The notes: generated by a model from the letters alone, not told the origin. Shown: positions 1 through 8,564, counted from the first letter of the stretch. The stretch: DNA of 64,000 nt from Planotetraspora silvatica (GCF_016863315.1 NZ_BOOQ01000026.1:184426-248425); one strand, 5' to 3'. Made by a program: numbers and translations.

Positions 1-69
1 AGTATGAGATTCCTCCTTAATAGGGCATGAGTTTCTCCCGTTCTGGTAGCAGGCGTAAAGATCGCCTTC

Positions 70-75
70 TATAGT
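70..75 (+). promoter_or_regulatory. possible -10 box for the first gene
   Basis: TATAGT lies 28 bases before the GTG start at 103 and fits a TAnnnT -10 element. No clear -35 was found. A GGAGG Shine-Dalgarno follows at 94-98, four bases before the start. Confidence 0.3.
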
Positions 76-102
76 TTCGGTCCGAATGGGATTGGAGGCC
101 GC

Positions 103-990
103 GTGCGACCGAGGCGCCTGATTGGGCTGGCGGTGGTGACCACCGCGTTACTCGGGACGTTCGCGGCACCCTACGCGCAGGCCGCGCCGGACGAGCAGGC
201 CTCGCTGGCCAAGCTGACCAAGCAGGCCGCCGAGCTCACCAAGGCCTATCGCGGTGAGATCGTCAGCCTCGAGGACGCGCAGACCGCCGTCAAGAAGGCG
301 TCGTCGCGGGCGAAGAACCTCAAGAGCGATCTTCGTGCGGCCGAGGAGCGGGTGGGCGACTTCGCCCAGACGTCGTACATGGGCGGCGGGCTCAACGACT
401 CGCAGTTGTTCAGCATGCGGATCGACCCCGGCACCGTCTCCACGATGTCGTATCTCTCCAACCAGACGACCGAGCAGCTCAACACCGTCAAACGGCTCAT
501 CGCGGAGCACAAGAAGGCCACCGAGGACGCCGACACGGAGATCGCCAAGCTGCGGAAGAACATCAAGGAGCTCCAGGCCCAGCGGCGTGACGTCGAACGG
601 CGCATGGCCAAGTTCGGCATTCAGACCCCCGGCTCGGCGTCGGGTCTGACCAGCCGCCTGGTGAACGTGCGGGCCGCGATCATGTCGCAGTTCCCCATGC
701 CGTTCGGCGTGGGATGCCTGCGCGTCGGCGACCCGGGCGAGCACGGCAAGGGCCGGGCCTGCGACTTCATGATGAGCTCGGGCGGCCGCCTGCCGGACGC
801 CGTGGCCAAGGAGCGCGGCGACGCCCTGGCCCAGTGGTGCATCAGCCACGCCGGCCAGTACGGGATCATGTACATCATCTGGCAGCAGCGCATCTACGAC
901 ATGCGCACCGGGGGCGGCTGGAAGATGATGGAGGACCGCGGCGGCACCACGGCCAACCACTACGACCACGTGCACGTCTCGGTGCTCTGA
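103..990 (+). CDS. secreted coiled-coil protein with ARB_07466-like peptidase domain
   Basis: The 295-residue product is exported: Arg-rich n-region, hydrophobic core at about 6-22, signal-peptidase-like site near AQA at 25-27. Residues about 30-75 and 125-170 are charged, heptad-like and probably coiled coil, as in NlpC/P60 wall hydrolases. The C-terminal 100 residues carry RACDFM and end in HYDHVHVSVL, the pattern of the ARB_07466-like domain, related to DD-peptidase-like metalloenzymes; metal binding by the His/Asp residues is inferred. Start GTG is set by GGAGG at 94-98. Likely role: cell-wall remodelling outside the membrane. Substrate unknown. Confidence 0.8.
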   Translation: MRPRRLIGLAVVTTALLGTFAAPYAQAAPDEQASLAKLTKQAAELTKAYRGEIVSLEDAQTAVKKASSRAKNLKSDLRAAEERVGDFAQTSYMGGGLNDSQLFSMRIDPGTVSTMSYLSNQTTEQLNTVKRLIAEHKKATEDADTEIAKLRKNIKELQAQRRDVERRMAKFGIQTPGSASGLTSRLVNVRAAIMSQFPMPFGVGCLRVGDPGEHGKGRACDFMMSSGGRLPDAVAKERGDALAQWCISHAGQYGIMYIIWQQRIYDMRTGGGWKMMEDRGGTTANHYDHVHVSVL

Positions 991-997
991 GGGTTCG

Positions 998-2284
998 TCA
1001 GCCCTGATTCGCGAGGAACTCCCTGAGCCAGTGATAGGACGCCTTCGGCGTGCGCTCCTGGGTGTCGAAGTCGACGTGGACCAGGCCGAACCGCTGGTGG
1101 TACCCCTCGGCCCACTCGAAGTTGTCGAGCAGCGACCACACGAAATAACCCCGGACGTCCACACCCTCGGCCTGGGCCTGCCGCACGGCCGCGATGTGGC
1201 CGTCGAGGAAGGTGATCCGCTCCTGGTCGTCGACGCCCTCGTAGGAGCAGCCGTTCTCGGTGATGTAGACGGGCGGCAGCGCCGTGCCGTACCGCGCCTT
1301 GAAGGTGACGAGCAGCTCGCGCAGGCCGTCGGGGACCACGGGCCAGCCGAAGGCCGTCGTCGGGTAGCCGGTGATGCCCGCGTCGGTGAACGGCAGGCCG
1401 TCAGAGCCCGGTCCTGCGATCCGGGTGGGGTTGTAGTAATTGATCCCCAGGCCGTCGAGGGGTTGGGCGATGGTCTCCAGGTCTCCGGTACGGACGAAGT
1501 CCAGGTCGGCGATGCCGTACGCCGAAAAGTCGGGATATGTGCCGAAAAAGAGGGGGTCGTTGAACAGCCGGTTGTGCAGGGTGTCGTAGGCCTCGGCGGC
1601 GGCCAGGTCCTCGGCGGAGCCGGAGGCGGGCCACACCGGTGTGCAGTTGTTGGTGATCAGCACGCGTTCGGCGCCGCCGCCACGCAGCGCCTGTACGGCC
1701 AGGCCGTGCCCGAGCAGTTGATGATGGGCCGCGGGGAGGGCGTCGAGGAAGAGGGCCTTGCCGGGGGCGTGGATGCCCAGGGCGTAACCGAAGACCATAT
1801 GGATGAAGGGCTCGTTGAGTGTGATCCACGTTGTGACGCGGTCGGAGAGGCGGTCGGCCACGATGGCGGCGTAGTCCGCGAAGTATGCGGATATATCGCG
1901 ATTGAGCCAGCCGCCCTCGTCCTCAAGGGCCTGGGGCAGGTCCCAGTGGAAGAGCGTGGGCGTGGGGACGATGCCCTTCTCGCACAACGCGTCCACCAGT
2001 CGGTCGTAGAAGTCCAGGCCCGCCTGGTTGACCGCGCCGCGTCCGGACGGTTGGACGCGTGGCCAGGAGATCGAGAAGCGATAGGCGTTCAGGCCGACTT
2101 CCTTGATCAGCGCCACGTCCTCGGGCCACCGGTGGTAGTGGTCGCAGGCGACGTCGCCGGTGTGGCCATCGCGGGTCCGGCCGGGTTCGTGGGAGAAGGT
2201 GTCCCAGATCGACGGGCCCTTGCCGTCCTCGTGGGCGGCCCCCTCGATCTGATAGGACGCGGTAGCCGTACCCCAGAGGAACAT
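998..2284 (-). CDS. GH1 family beta-glucosidase
   Basis: A 428-residue glycoside hydrolase family 1 enzyme that hydrolyses terminal beta-glucosides. The N-terminal LWGTATASYQIEG motif, acid/base Glu158 in TLNEP and nucleophile Glu343 in ITENG are all present. Length is slightly short for the family because translation begins almost at the first beta strand, but AGGAGG at the right distance supports ATG at 2284. No signal peptide, so cytoplasmic. It is divergent from a TetR gene with a perfect inverted repeat between them, suggesting control by that regulator, probably in response to imported oligosaccharides or aryl glucosides. Confidence 0.93.
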   Translation of the reverse strand: MFLWGTATASYQIEGAAHEDGKGPSIWDTFSHEPGRTRDGHTGDVACDHYHRWPEDVALIKEVGLNAYRFSISWPRVQPSGRGAVNQAGLDFYDRLVDALCEKGIVPTPTLFHWDLPQALEDEGGWLNRDISAYFADYAAIVADRLSDRVTTWITLNEPFIHMVFGYALGIHAPGKALFLDALPAAHHQLLGHGLAVQALRGGGAERVLITNNCTPVWPASGSAEDLAAAEAYDTLHNRLFNDPLFFGTYPDFSAYGIADLDFVRTGDLETIAQPLDGLGINYYNPTRIAGPGSDGLPFTDAGITGYPTTAFGWPVVPDGLRELLVTFKARYGTALPPVYITENGCSYEGVDDQERITFLDGHIAAVRQAQAEGVDVRGYFVWSLLDNFEWAEGYHQRFGLVHVDFDTQERTPKASYHWLREFLANQG

Positions 2285-2305
2285 GGCCGCCTCCTGTGCG
2301 CCGTT

Positions 2306-2324
2306 ACATGAGTCAAGCTCATGT
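2306..2324. promoter_or_regulatory. inverted repeat, candidate TetR operator
   Basis: ACATGAG and CTCATGT form perfect 7-base arms around TCAAG, in the 77-base gap between the divergent beta-glucosidase and TetR genes. TetR regulators commonly bind such sites and repress both directions; binding here is inferred. Confidence 0.6.
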
Positions 2325-2361
2325 TAATCTGCCAGTCGCCGGATCGGGAGACAATAGCGGA

Positions 2362-3012
2362 ATGACGGACGCCACGGGTGGAACACTGCGTCGCCGGCCG
2401 GCCCAGCGCCGAAGTCAGGAGCGAGTCGAGCGGATGCTCGACGAGTGCGCCCGGCTGCTCGACGAGGCGGGGTACGACGCGCTGACCACGAAGGAGGTCG
2501 CGCGCCGGGCGGAGGTGCCGATCGGGACCTTCTACCAGTTCTTCCCCGACAAGCAGGGACTGGTCAGGGCGCTCGCACTGCGCAACCTCGACGCCTTCCT
2601 CGACAGCGTGGCCACGAGGCTGGCCGTCTCGTCGCCCTCGGGCTGGACCGACGTGGTCGATCTGGGCATCGACGAGTTCGTGCGGATGAAGCGGACGGTG
2701 CCGGGGTTCGGTGTCGTCGACTTCGGCGAGGTGCAGGCGACGCCTGGTGGTCCCGGTCTGCCCGGTACGCAGCGGATGCTGGACGCGGCGCTGGAGAACA
2801 ACGTCGTGGTGGCCGACCGGCTGCGCTCGCTGACCACCGATGTGCTCGGACTGCCGAGGAGTGGCGACACGGCGCGGGCGTTCCTGGTGGCCGTCGAGGC
2901 GGCGGACGCGGTCCTGAAGCTCGCGTTCCGGGCCCACCCCGACGGTGACCCGGACCTGATCGCCGAATGCAAGCGCCTGGTCCGCCGCTACCTGGCCGAC
3001 CACCTCGCCTAA
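2362..3012 (+). CDS. TetR family transcriptional regulator
   Basis: 216 residues from ATG 2362; an upstream in-frame start at 2296 would put the palindromic operator inside the gene and is disfavoured. The N-terminal helix-turn-helix reads TTKEVARRAEVPIGTFYQFF, typical of TetR. The C-terminal half is the ligand-binding and dimerisation domain and does not identify the ligand. Divergent from the GH1 gene, which it probably regulates along with itself. The stop codon is followed three bases later by the first unit of a 53-bp repeat array. Confidence 0.9.
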   Translation: MTDATGGTLRRRPAQRRSQERVERMLDECARLLDEAGYDALTTKEVARRAEVPIGTFYQFFPDKQGLVRALALRNLDAFLDSVATRLAVSSPSGWTDVVDLGIDEFVRMKRTVPGFGVVDFGEVQATPGGPGLPGTQRMLDAALENNVVVADRLRSLTTDVLGLPRSGDTARAFLVAVEAADAVLKLAFRAHPDGDPDLIAECKRLVRRYLADHLA

Positions 3013-3015
3013 CGC

Positions 3016-3640
3016 GTGATCATGCACAAGTTCGTGATCAAGCCGTCCGACCTGCGCCTTCACCGGGCGTGATCATGCACAGGTTCGGCGAAAGGCCCGC
3101 CGACCTGCACCTTCCCCAGCGTGATCATGCACGGATTCGAGGAACGCCCCGCTGGCCTGGGCGTTCATCCGGCGTGATCATGCACAAGTTCGCTGAGGAA
3201 TGGGCGGACCAGGCCAAACGTCTTTCGTGATCATGCATTGATCTGGGCGACTTGCGCGTCGAAGAGTGTGCCCGACCTGGGGGTCGTTCGATGGTCGTGC
3301 GGCGACCCGGTCAATGCATGATCACGCAGTCCGAAAATGCAGGTAGGCGGGGGTGTCTGCGAATCCGCGCATGATCACGATTCGAGAATGCCCAGGTCGG
3401 TGTGCCCTTCCTAGAATCCGTGCATGATCACGCCGGGAGACGGTGCAGGTTGGCGGGGCTTTTCCCGAATCTGTGCATGATCACGCTGGAGGGATGGCCA
3501 GGTCGGCGGGCCTTTCGCCGAATCCGCGCATGATCACCAACCAGGGAGGGGCTGGCCAGAAGGGATGACCACGAACTTGTGCATGATCACGCTCGGGGGG
3601 GTGTGCATGATCACGCCCCGGAAGGCCTGCGCATGATCAC
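3016..3640. repeat. 53-bp-period inverted repeat array 1 (13 cores)
   Basis: Five forward cores GTGATCATGCAC/T start at 3016, 3069, 3121, 3174 and 3227. Eight reverse cores (GTGCATGATCAC or close variants) start at 3314, 3367, 3420, 3473, 3526, 3579, 3603 and 3629. Spacing is 52-53 bp, except the last two at 24 and 26. A second semi-conserved box, about CCGACCTGC, lies midway in each unit and is likewise inverted in the right half. The array fills the gap between convergent tetR and ABC genes, and the ABC stop codon lies inside the last core. 53 is not a multiple of three and no reading frame continues through it, so it is not coding. Confidence 0.95.
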
Positions 3641-5583
3641 GCTCGGGGGAGGTAGGCCTGGGCTTGGAGGTTGTAGAGATCGGCGTAGAGGCCGTCGAGG
3701 GTGATGAGGTCGTCGTGCGTGCCATGCTCGAGGACCTTGCCGTGGTCGAGGACGTAGATCCGGTCGGCATAGCGCACACTCGCCAGCCGATGCGTGATCA
3801 GCACGACCGTCCGGCCGTCGGCGTGTCGCCTGATCCGCTCGAACAGTGCGTGCTCGGCCCGGGCGTCCAGCGCGGCGGTCGGCTCGTCGCAGATCAGCAG
3901 AGGGGCGTCCCGGTAGAACCCCCGGGCGACGGCGATCCGCTGCCACTGGCCGCCGGACAGCTCCTGCCCGTCCTTGAACCGGCGGTCGAGAAGCGTGCGA
4001 TAGCCGTGCGGAAGCTCGGCGATGACCTGGTCGGCGCCGGCCACCTCGGCGGCCCTGATGATCGCATCCTCGGGCTTGTCCATGCCCATCGTGATGTTGT
4101 GGCGGGCGGTCAGCGGCCAGCGGGTGTGGTCCTGGGCGATGACGGCGATGTTGCCTCTCAGCTCGTCCGGGTCCACCTTCCGCACGTCGGCCGAGTCCCA
4201 CAGGACGCGGCCGCTGTCCGGGTCGTAGAGCCCGGCGAGGATCTTCGCCAGCGTGGTCTTGCCCGACCCGTTCTCTCCAACGAGGGCCACGACCTCACCG
4301 CGCTCGATGTGCACGGAGACCCCGCGGAGCGCCGGGGTGTCGGCGCCCGGATAGCTGAAGGTGACGTCCTCGACCACGACCCGGTCGAACTCCGAGGGCA
4401 TCTCGGCGGTCCGCCCGGCGGGGATCCGCGACTCGGCCTCGGCGGCGAAGTCGAGGAAGTCGGTGAAGTACAGCCCCTCCTCGTAGAGCCGGTTGGTCGC
4501 GTACATGAAGTTGGCGAGTGACGACTGCCCGGAGCGGATGGCGAGCACCGCGGTGCCGGCCACGGCGAGCGGCACCGCGGCGACCGCGAGGAGCACGCCG
4601 AGTGCCACGAAGACCACGCCTTGGCCGATCCCGCCGAGGCCCTCGCCGGCGACGCGAGCGGACGCCTGCCGCTTGGCCAGGTCGAGCAGGACCTTCTGCT
4701 CCGATCTGGCGATGCCGTCGTACATCCTCAGGAGGAAGTCGCGCATGGTGAACGTCCGGACCTCGGCGGCGGTGTCCTTGTCGGCCAGCAACTCCGTGAC
4801 GATCCACTTGCGGCGCCGCTGCGGCACGAGCAGCAGGTCGGTCGCGTAGCTCATCCTGGCCGACCGCACCGCCGCCCAGGCGTCGGGCAGGACGGCCAGC
4901 AGGAGCAGCGGCAGCAGCACGGGATGCAGCACACCCAGCACTCCCGCCGCCGCCGCGATGCCGATGGCTCCGGTGAGGGTGTCGATCGCGGTGTACACCA
5001 CCGTGTCGGCCGAGTCCATGCCTCGTATCCGCGCCCGCTGCAGAGAATCGTGGAACTCCGGGTCGTCGAAGCACACGAGGTCGACCCGGCTGGTCAGGCC
5101 GTAGAGCCGCTCCTCCGCGATCCGGTTGACCTGCGGGCCGAGCCTGGCCTGCGCCCAGCCGGCGCCGGCCTGAAGAACGGTCCTGATCGTCGCGGCCACC
5201 CCGACGAGCACGAGGCTGGGCAGCGCCGCACGGATGCGGTCGGGTGTCGGGCCCGACTCGAACAGCGCCGTCAGCACGCCCGTGGTGGCGAGCAGGCCGA
5301 AGGCCGTGAAGACGCCCCCGAGCAGGCTCAGCGTCACGGTCGCCGTCGTGTCGCGCGGGCTGGCCTGCCAGGCCATGCCGAGTGCCTGCCTGATCAGGTT
5401 GGGCAGGCGGCGCGCGACCGTGAGGAAAGCGATTCCCGCCATCGTGTCCCCATGGCGAATCCAGGTGAAGGAGGTCATGTCCGCGAGGTCGGGTGCGTCC
5501 CTCTGGGGATCGGAGGGGGAGCCGGCGCCCTCGGGGTCGTCGTGGGGGTCCCGTCGTTCCGTACCAGGAGGAGTGGACGCCAT
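3637..5583 (-). CDS. ABC transporter, fused permease and ATPase (exporter type)
   Basis: About 648 residues from ATG 5583; an in-frame GTG at 5649 would add 22 residues, and neither has a strong Shine-Dalgarno. The first 390 residues hold the ABC transmembrane domain, six helices expected. The nucleotide-binding domain has Walker A GENGSGKTT, Q-loop IAQDHT, signature LSGGQWQR, Walker B LLICDEP and H-loop ITHR. This is a half-size exporter that should act as a dimer in the membrane; substrate unknown. Its TGA stop lies in the last core of repeat array 1. Confidence 0.9.
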   Translation of the reverse strand: MASTPPGTERRDPHDDPEGAGSPSDPQRDAPDLADMTSFTWIRHGDTMAGIAFLTVARRLPNLIRQALGMAWQASPRDTTATVTLSLLGGVFTAFGLLATTGVLTALFESGPTPDRIRAALPSLVLVGVAATIRTVLQAGAGWAQARLGPQVNRIAEERLYGLTSRVDLVCFDDPEFHDSLQRARIRGMDSADTVVYTAIDTLTGAIGIAAAAGVLGVLHPVLLPLLLLAVLPDAWAAVRSARMSYATDLLLVPQRRRKWIVTELLADKDTAAEVRTFTMRDFLLRMYDGIARSEQKVLLDLAKRQASARVAGEGLGGIGQGVVFVALGVLLAVAAVPLAVAGTAVLAIRSGQSSLANFMYATNRLYEEGLYFTDFLDFAAEAESRIPAGRTAEMPSEFDRVVVEDVTFSYPGADTPALRGVSVHIERGEVVALVGENGSGKTTLAKILAGLYDPDSGRVLWDSADVRKVDPDELRGNIAVIAQDHTRWPLTARHNITMGMDKPEDAIIRAAEVAGADQVIAELPHGYRTLLDRRFKDGQELSGGQWQRIAVARGFYRDAPLLICDEPTAALDARAEHALFERIRRHADGRTVVLITHRLASVRYADRIYVLDHGKVLEHGTHDDLITLDGLYADLYNLQAQAYLPRA

Positions 5584-5753
5584 AAGTGCAGTGTGAGCAT
5601 CTCGACCGACAAAACGCCACCCGAATGAAACCCCCCGGGTGAACGGCACACGTTGTACGGCGCAGCCGTGGCCGGCACCTCAGGCAAACCAGGCCGGTTT
5701 CTCAGGAGACCAGGCCGGCAGGCCTCCGTACCCGTTCCCGGCGGGACGGGCGA

Positions 5754-6539
5754 TCAGCGCCGCGCCGCGGAGTCGGTCGAGCCGGTGGCGTGCAGATCGG
5801 CCTCGACGCGGGCGGCGGCGGCGAGCAGCGGCGGGAGCAGATCCCTGCGGACCGCCTCGAGTGTCGTACGGCTGGCATGGGAGGACACGTTCACCGCCGC
5901 GACCACGCGCCCGCTGCGATCCCTGATCGGCGCCGCGATCGAGCGCAGGCCCTCCTCGAGTTCCTGGTCCACCATCGCCCAGCCCTGCGCCCTGACCCGG
6001 TCGAGCTCCGCCCGCAGTGCCGCCGGCGAGGTCGTCGTCCGCGGTGTGAGGCGCTCCAGCGGGGAACGTTCGAGAGACGCGTCGAGCTCGTCGGGGGAGA
6101 GCCACGCCAGGAGCACGCGGCCCATCGAGGTGCAGTAGGCGGGGAAGCGGGTGCCGATGGCGATCGTCACCCGCATGATCCTCGCGGTGGGAACGCGGGC
6201 GACGTAGACGACGTCGCCGTCGTCGAGCACCGAGACGGACGCCGACTCGTGCACCTCGGCGACGAGCCGCTCCAGGTGGGGGAGGGCGACCTCGGGGAGC
6301 GAAAGACTCGAGAGGTAGGCGTAGCCGAGTACGAGGATGCGCGGTGACAGCGAGAAGAGTCGTCCGTCGGTCCGCACGTAGCCCAGCCCGACCAGGGTGA
6401 GCAGGAAACGCCGCGCGGCGGCCCTTGTCAGATCGGTCTTACGCGCGACGTCGCTGAGCGTGAGTTCCGGACTGGTCGCGTCGAACGCCCGAATCACCGC
6501 CAGACCCCGGGCGAGCGACTGGACGTACTCCTCGGCCAT
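5754..6539 (-). CDS. IclR family transcriptional regulator
   Basis: 261 residues from ATG 6539, 11 bases after GGAGG; a GTG at 6551 overlaps that Shine-Dalgarno and is less likely. The N-terminal winged helix reads TLSDVARKTDLTRAAARRFL, and the C-terminal IclR effector domain includes GTRFPAYCTSMGRVLLAW. It resembles the PcaR/PobR group controlling aromatic-acid catabolism. It is divergent from a benzaldehyde-dehydrogenase-like gene, and the gap contains four GTTC-N7-GAAC palindromes, so it probably senses an aromatic acid and controls that gene. Confidence 0.9.
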   Translation of the reverse strand: MAEEYVQSLARGLAVIRAFDATSPELTLSDVARKTDLTRAAARRFLLTLVGLGYVRTDGRLFSLSPRILVLGYAYLSSLSLPEVALPHLERLVAEVHESASVSVLDDGDVVYVARVPTARIMRVTIAIGTRFPAYCTSMGRVLLAWLSPDELDASLERSPLERLTPRTTTSPAALRAELDRVRAQGWAMVDQELEEGLRSIAAPIRDRSGRVVAAVNVSSHASRTTLEAVRRDLLPPLLAAAARVEADLHATGSTDSAARR

Positions 6540-6583
6540 GGGCCGCCCCACCTCCCGACCGGGAACTCTAGCGTCTCGTCGTT

Positions 6584-6617
6584 GTTCGTATTCAGAACCG
6601 ACGTTCTCATGGCGAAC
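6584..6617. promoter_or_regulatory. pair of GTTC-N7-GAAC palindromes (IclR-proximal)
   Basis: Two 15-bp sites, GTTCGTATTCAGAAC at 6584-6598 and GTTCTCATGGCGAAC at 6603-6617, lie 19 bp apart just upstream of the iclR start. They match two more sites at 6686-6719, suggesting paired binding by IclR dimers. Confidence 0.65.
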
Positions 6618-6685
6618 GACGTACCGGAAGAATGATCTGTTTCTTCATTGACGGGCTTTGAGGGCGGGCGTAGCTTCCACAGTAC

Positions 6686-6719
6686 GTTCCGTACAAGAAC
6701 TCTCGTTCGCTGTGCGAAC
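6686..6719. promoter_or_regulatory. pair of GTTC-N7-GAAC palindromes (ALDH-proximal)
   Basis: GTTCCGTACAAGAAC at 6686-6700 and the extended palindrome GTTCGCTGTGCGAAC at 6705-6719 repeat the 19-bp spacing of the iclR-proximal pair. The likely ligand is the IclR protein encoded next door. Confidence 0.7.
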
Positions 6720-6759
6720 AAGTGGAGTGCCGATGCACTGCTCCTTGCGGCATGTGCGT

Positions 6760-6950
6760 CCTGGCGGCGGTGGTGTCGGGCTTCGCTTGGCCGTACCGGA
6801 CCGGCCGGTCGTGGCGATCGTGGGGGATGGCTCGGCGGTCTACGGGATCCAGGCGTTGTGGGGCGCGGCGCGCCACCGAATCGGGGCGATCTTCGTCGTG
6901 CCGGCCAACGGCCGTTACGCCGTCATGGACCGGCCGGCGGAGAGGCGTCG
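6760..6950 (+). pseudogene. remnant of a ThDP-dependent decarboxylase (benzoylformate decarboxylase-like)
   Basis: One frame encodes a stretch of about 60 residues with LAVPDRPVVAIVGDGSAVYG, then IQALWGAARHRIG and VVPANGRYAVMD. This is the thiamine-diphosphate/metal motif (GDG followed by N about 28 residues later) of the C-terminal domain of benzoylformate decarboxylase and acetolactate-synthase-like enzymes. About 450 residues on the N-terminal side and the C-terminal part are missing, so it cannot be functional. The intact ALDH starts about 40 bases later; in the mandelate pathway these enzymes act in succession. Confidence 0.7.
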
Positions 6951-6985
6951 TTTCCGACTCCGAGTTCCCCCTAGGAGGATTTTTC

Positions 6986-8446
6986 ATGACATTTATGGAC
7001 GCGAAGATCTGGGCAGGATCGATCTTCGGCGGTGAATGGGCGACGTCGCGGGCCGGTGACTCTCCCGTCATGGAGCCGGCGACCGGCAACGAGATCGGCC
7101 GCGTGGGCGTCGCGGGTCCCGACGACGTCGCGGCCGCCGCCGTACAGGCGAACGCGGCCCAGCGTGGATGGGCCGCCGCCACGTTCGAGGAGCGGGCCGC
7201 CGTCCTGCGCAGGGCGGGCCGGCTGTTCGAGGAGCACGCGGAGGAGATCCAGGGCTGGATCATCCGCGAGACCGGTTCGATTCCCGGCAAGGCCGCGTTC
7301 GAGACCGCGGTCGCCGCCTCGGAGTGCTACGAGGCGGCCGCCCTGGCGTCCCAGCCGCCGGGGGAGATCCTGCCGACGGGGAGGCCGCGGCTCAGCCTGG
7401 CCCGCCGCGTGCCCGTCGGTGTGGTCGGTGTGATCGCGCCGTTCAACGTCCCGCTCATCCTCGGCATCCGATCGGTCGCGCCCGCCCTCGCCCTCGGCAA
7501 CGCGGTCGTCCTCAAGCCGGACCCCCGTACGGCGGTGGGCGGGGGCGTGTCGATCGCCCGCGTCTTCGAAGAGGCGGGACTGCCCGCGGGCGTGCTCCAC
7601 GTGCTTCCCGGCGGCCCCGACGTCGGAGAGGCCCTCGTGGGCGATCCGCACGTCCCTGTCATCTCCTTCACCGGGTCCACGGCGGCGGGCCGAAGGGTCG
7701 GGGAGATGTGCGGCCGACTGCTGAAGAGGGCGCACCTGGAACTGGGCGGCAACTCCGCGCTGATCGTCCTCGACGACGCGGATCTCGACCTCGCCGTCTC
7801 AGCCGGGGCGTGGGGCTCGTTCTTCCACCAGGGCCAGATCTGCATGACCGCCGGCCGGCATCTTGTGCACTCCTCCCTTCAGGAGGAATACGTGGCACGG
7901 CTGGCGGCCAAGGCCGACCACATGCCGGTCGGCGATCCGGCCACCGGGCAGGTCGCCCTGGGCCCCCTGATCGACGAACGGCAGCGCGACAAGGTCCACG
8001 CCCTGGTCACGGGCAGCGTGGACGCGGGTGCGCGGCTCGCGGCAGGCGGCACGTACGAGGGGCTGTTCTATCGGCCCACGGTCCTCGCCGACCTGACGAC
8101 CGAGGCGCCCGCGTACGCGAACGAGGTCTTCGGGCCGGTCGCGCCGGTCATGCCGTTCTCCACGATCGAGGAGGCGGCGGCGCTGGCGGGGGACAGCGAG
8201 TACGGACTGTCGCTCGGCATCCTGACGCGGGACGTCATGAAGGGCCTGGCTCTCGCCGACCTCGTCCCCACGGGCATCGTGCACATCAACGACCAGACGG
8301 TGGACGACGAGGCCGTCGCCCCCTTCGGGGGGCTGGGCGCGTCGGGAACCGGTTCCCGATTCGGCGGAGGCAGGGCCAACATGGACGCCTTCACGCACAC
8401 GCAGTGGGTCACGATGCAGGGGGACATCGCCAGGTACCCGTTCTGA
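6986..8446 (+). CDS. NAD(P)-dependent aldehyde dehydrogenase, benzaldehyde dehydrogenase-like
   Basis: 486 residues; ATG 6986 is preceded by AGGAGG at 6973-6978, so the longer in-frame extension, which reads out of frame across the decarboxylase remnant, is rejected. It has Asn154 (PFN), Lys177 (LKPDP), general-base Glu252 in LELGGN and catalytic Cys286 in GQICMT. It oxidises an aldehyde to an acid in the cytoplasm. An aromatic substrate such as benzaldehyde is inferred from the adjacent benzoylformate-decarboxylase-like remnant and IclR regulator. Repeat array 2 starts on the base after the stop. Confidence 0.88.
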   Translation: MTFMDAKIWAGSIFGGEWATSRAGDSPVMEPATGNEIGRVGVAGPDDVAAAAVQANAAQRGWAAATFEERAAVLRRAGRLFEEHAEEIQGWIIRETGSIPGKAAFETAVAASECYEAAALASQPPGEILPTGRPRLSLARRVPVGVVGVIAPFNVPLILGIRSVAPALALGNAVVLKPDPRTAVGGGVSIARVFEEAGLPAGVLHVLPGGPDVGEALVGDPHVPVISFTGSTAAGRRVGEMCGRLLKRAHLELGGNSALIVLDDADLDLAVSAGAWGSFFHQGQICMTAGRHLVHSSLQEEYVARLAAKADHMPVGDPATGQVALGPLIDERQRDKVHALVTGSVDAGARLAAGGTYEGLFYRPTVLADLTTEAPAYANEVFGPVAPVMPFSTIEEAAALAGDSEYGLSLGILTRDVMKGLALADLVPTGIVHINDQTVDDEAVAPFGGLGASGTGSRFGGGRANMDAFTHTQWVTMQGDIARYPF

Positions 8447-8564
8447 ATGCATGATCACGGCACGGGTTCGCGCATGTCAGGGCGGGCGCGCGCGAACCTG
8501 TGCATGATCACGGCCGGAGTTTGTGTAGATGGGGCGAGGTGCCGCCGAACCTGCGCATGATCAC
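8447..8564. repeat. 53-bp-period repeat array 2 (3 cores, one orientation)
   Basis: Three reverse-orientation cores, ATGCATGATCAC, GTGCATGATCAC and GCGCATGATCAC, start at 8447, 8500 and 8553, exactly 53 bp apart. Only the right-hand half seen in arrays 1 and 3 is present, and the flanking genes (ALDH, MFS) point the same way, so this may be a half array. Confidence 0.9.

Noticed and set aside
1031..2311. Plus-strand ORF opposite the beta-glucosidase
   Set aside because: Shadow of the GH1 gene; no domain, unusual composition.
3016..3640. Array 1 as a CRISPR array
   Set aside because: Cores are only 12-20 bp, change orientation in the middle, spacers are related to each other rather than unique, and no cas genes are in the window.
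6722..8446. 574-codon ALDH with long N-terminus
   Set aside because: The extra 88 codons read out of frame through the decarboxylase remnant; AGGAGG at 6973 places the start at 6986.
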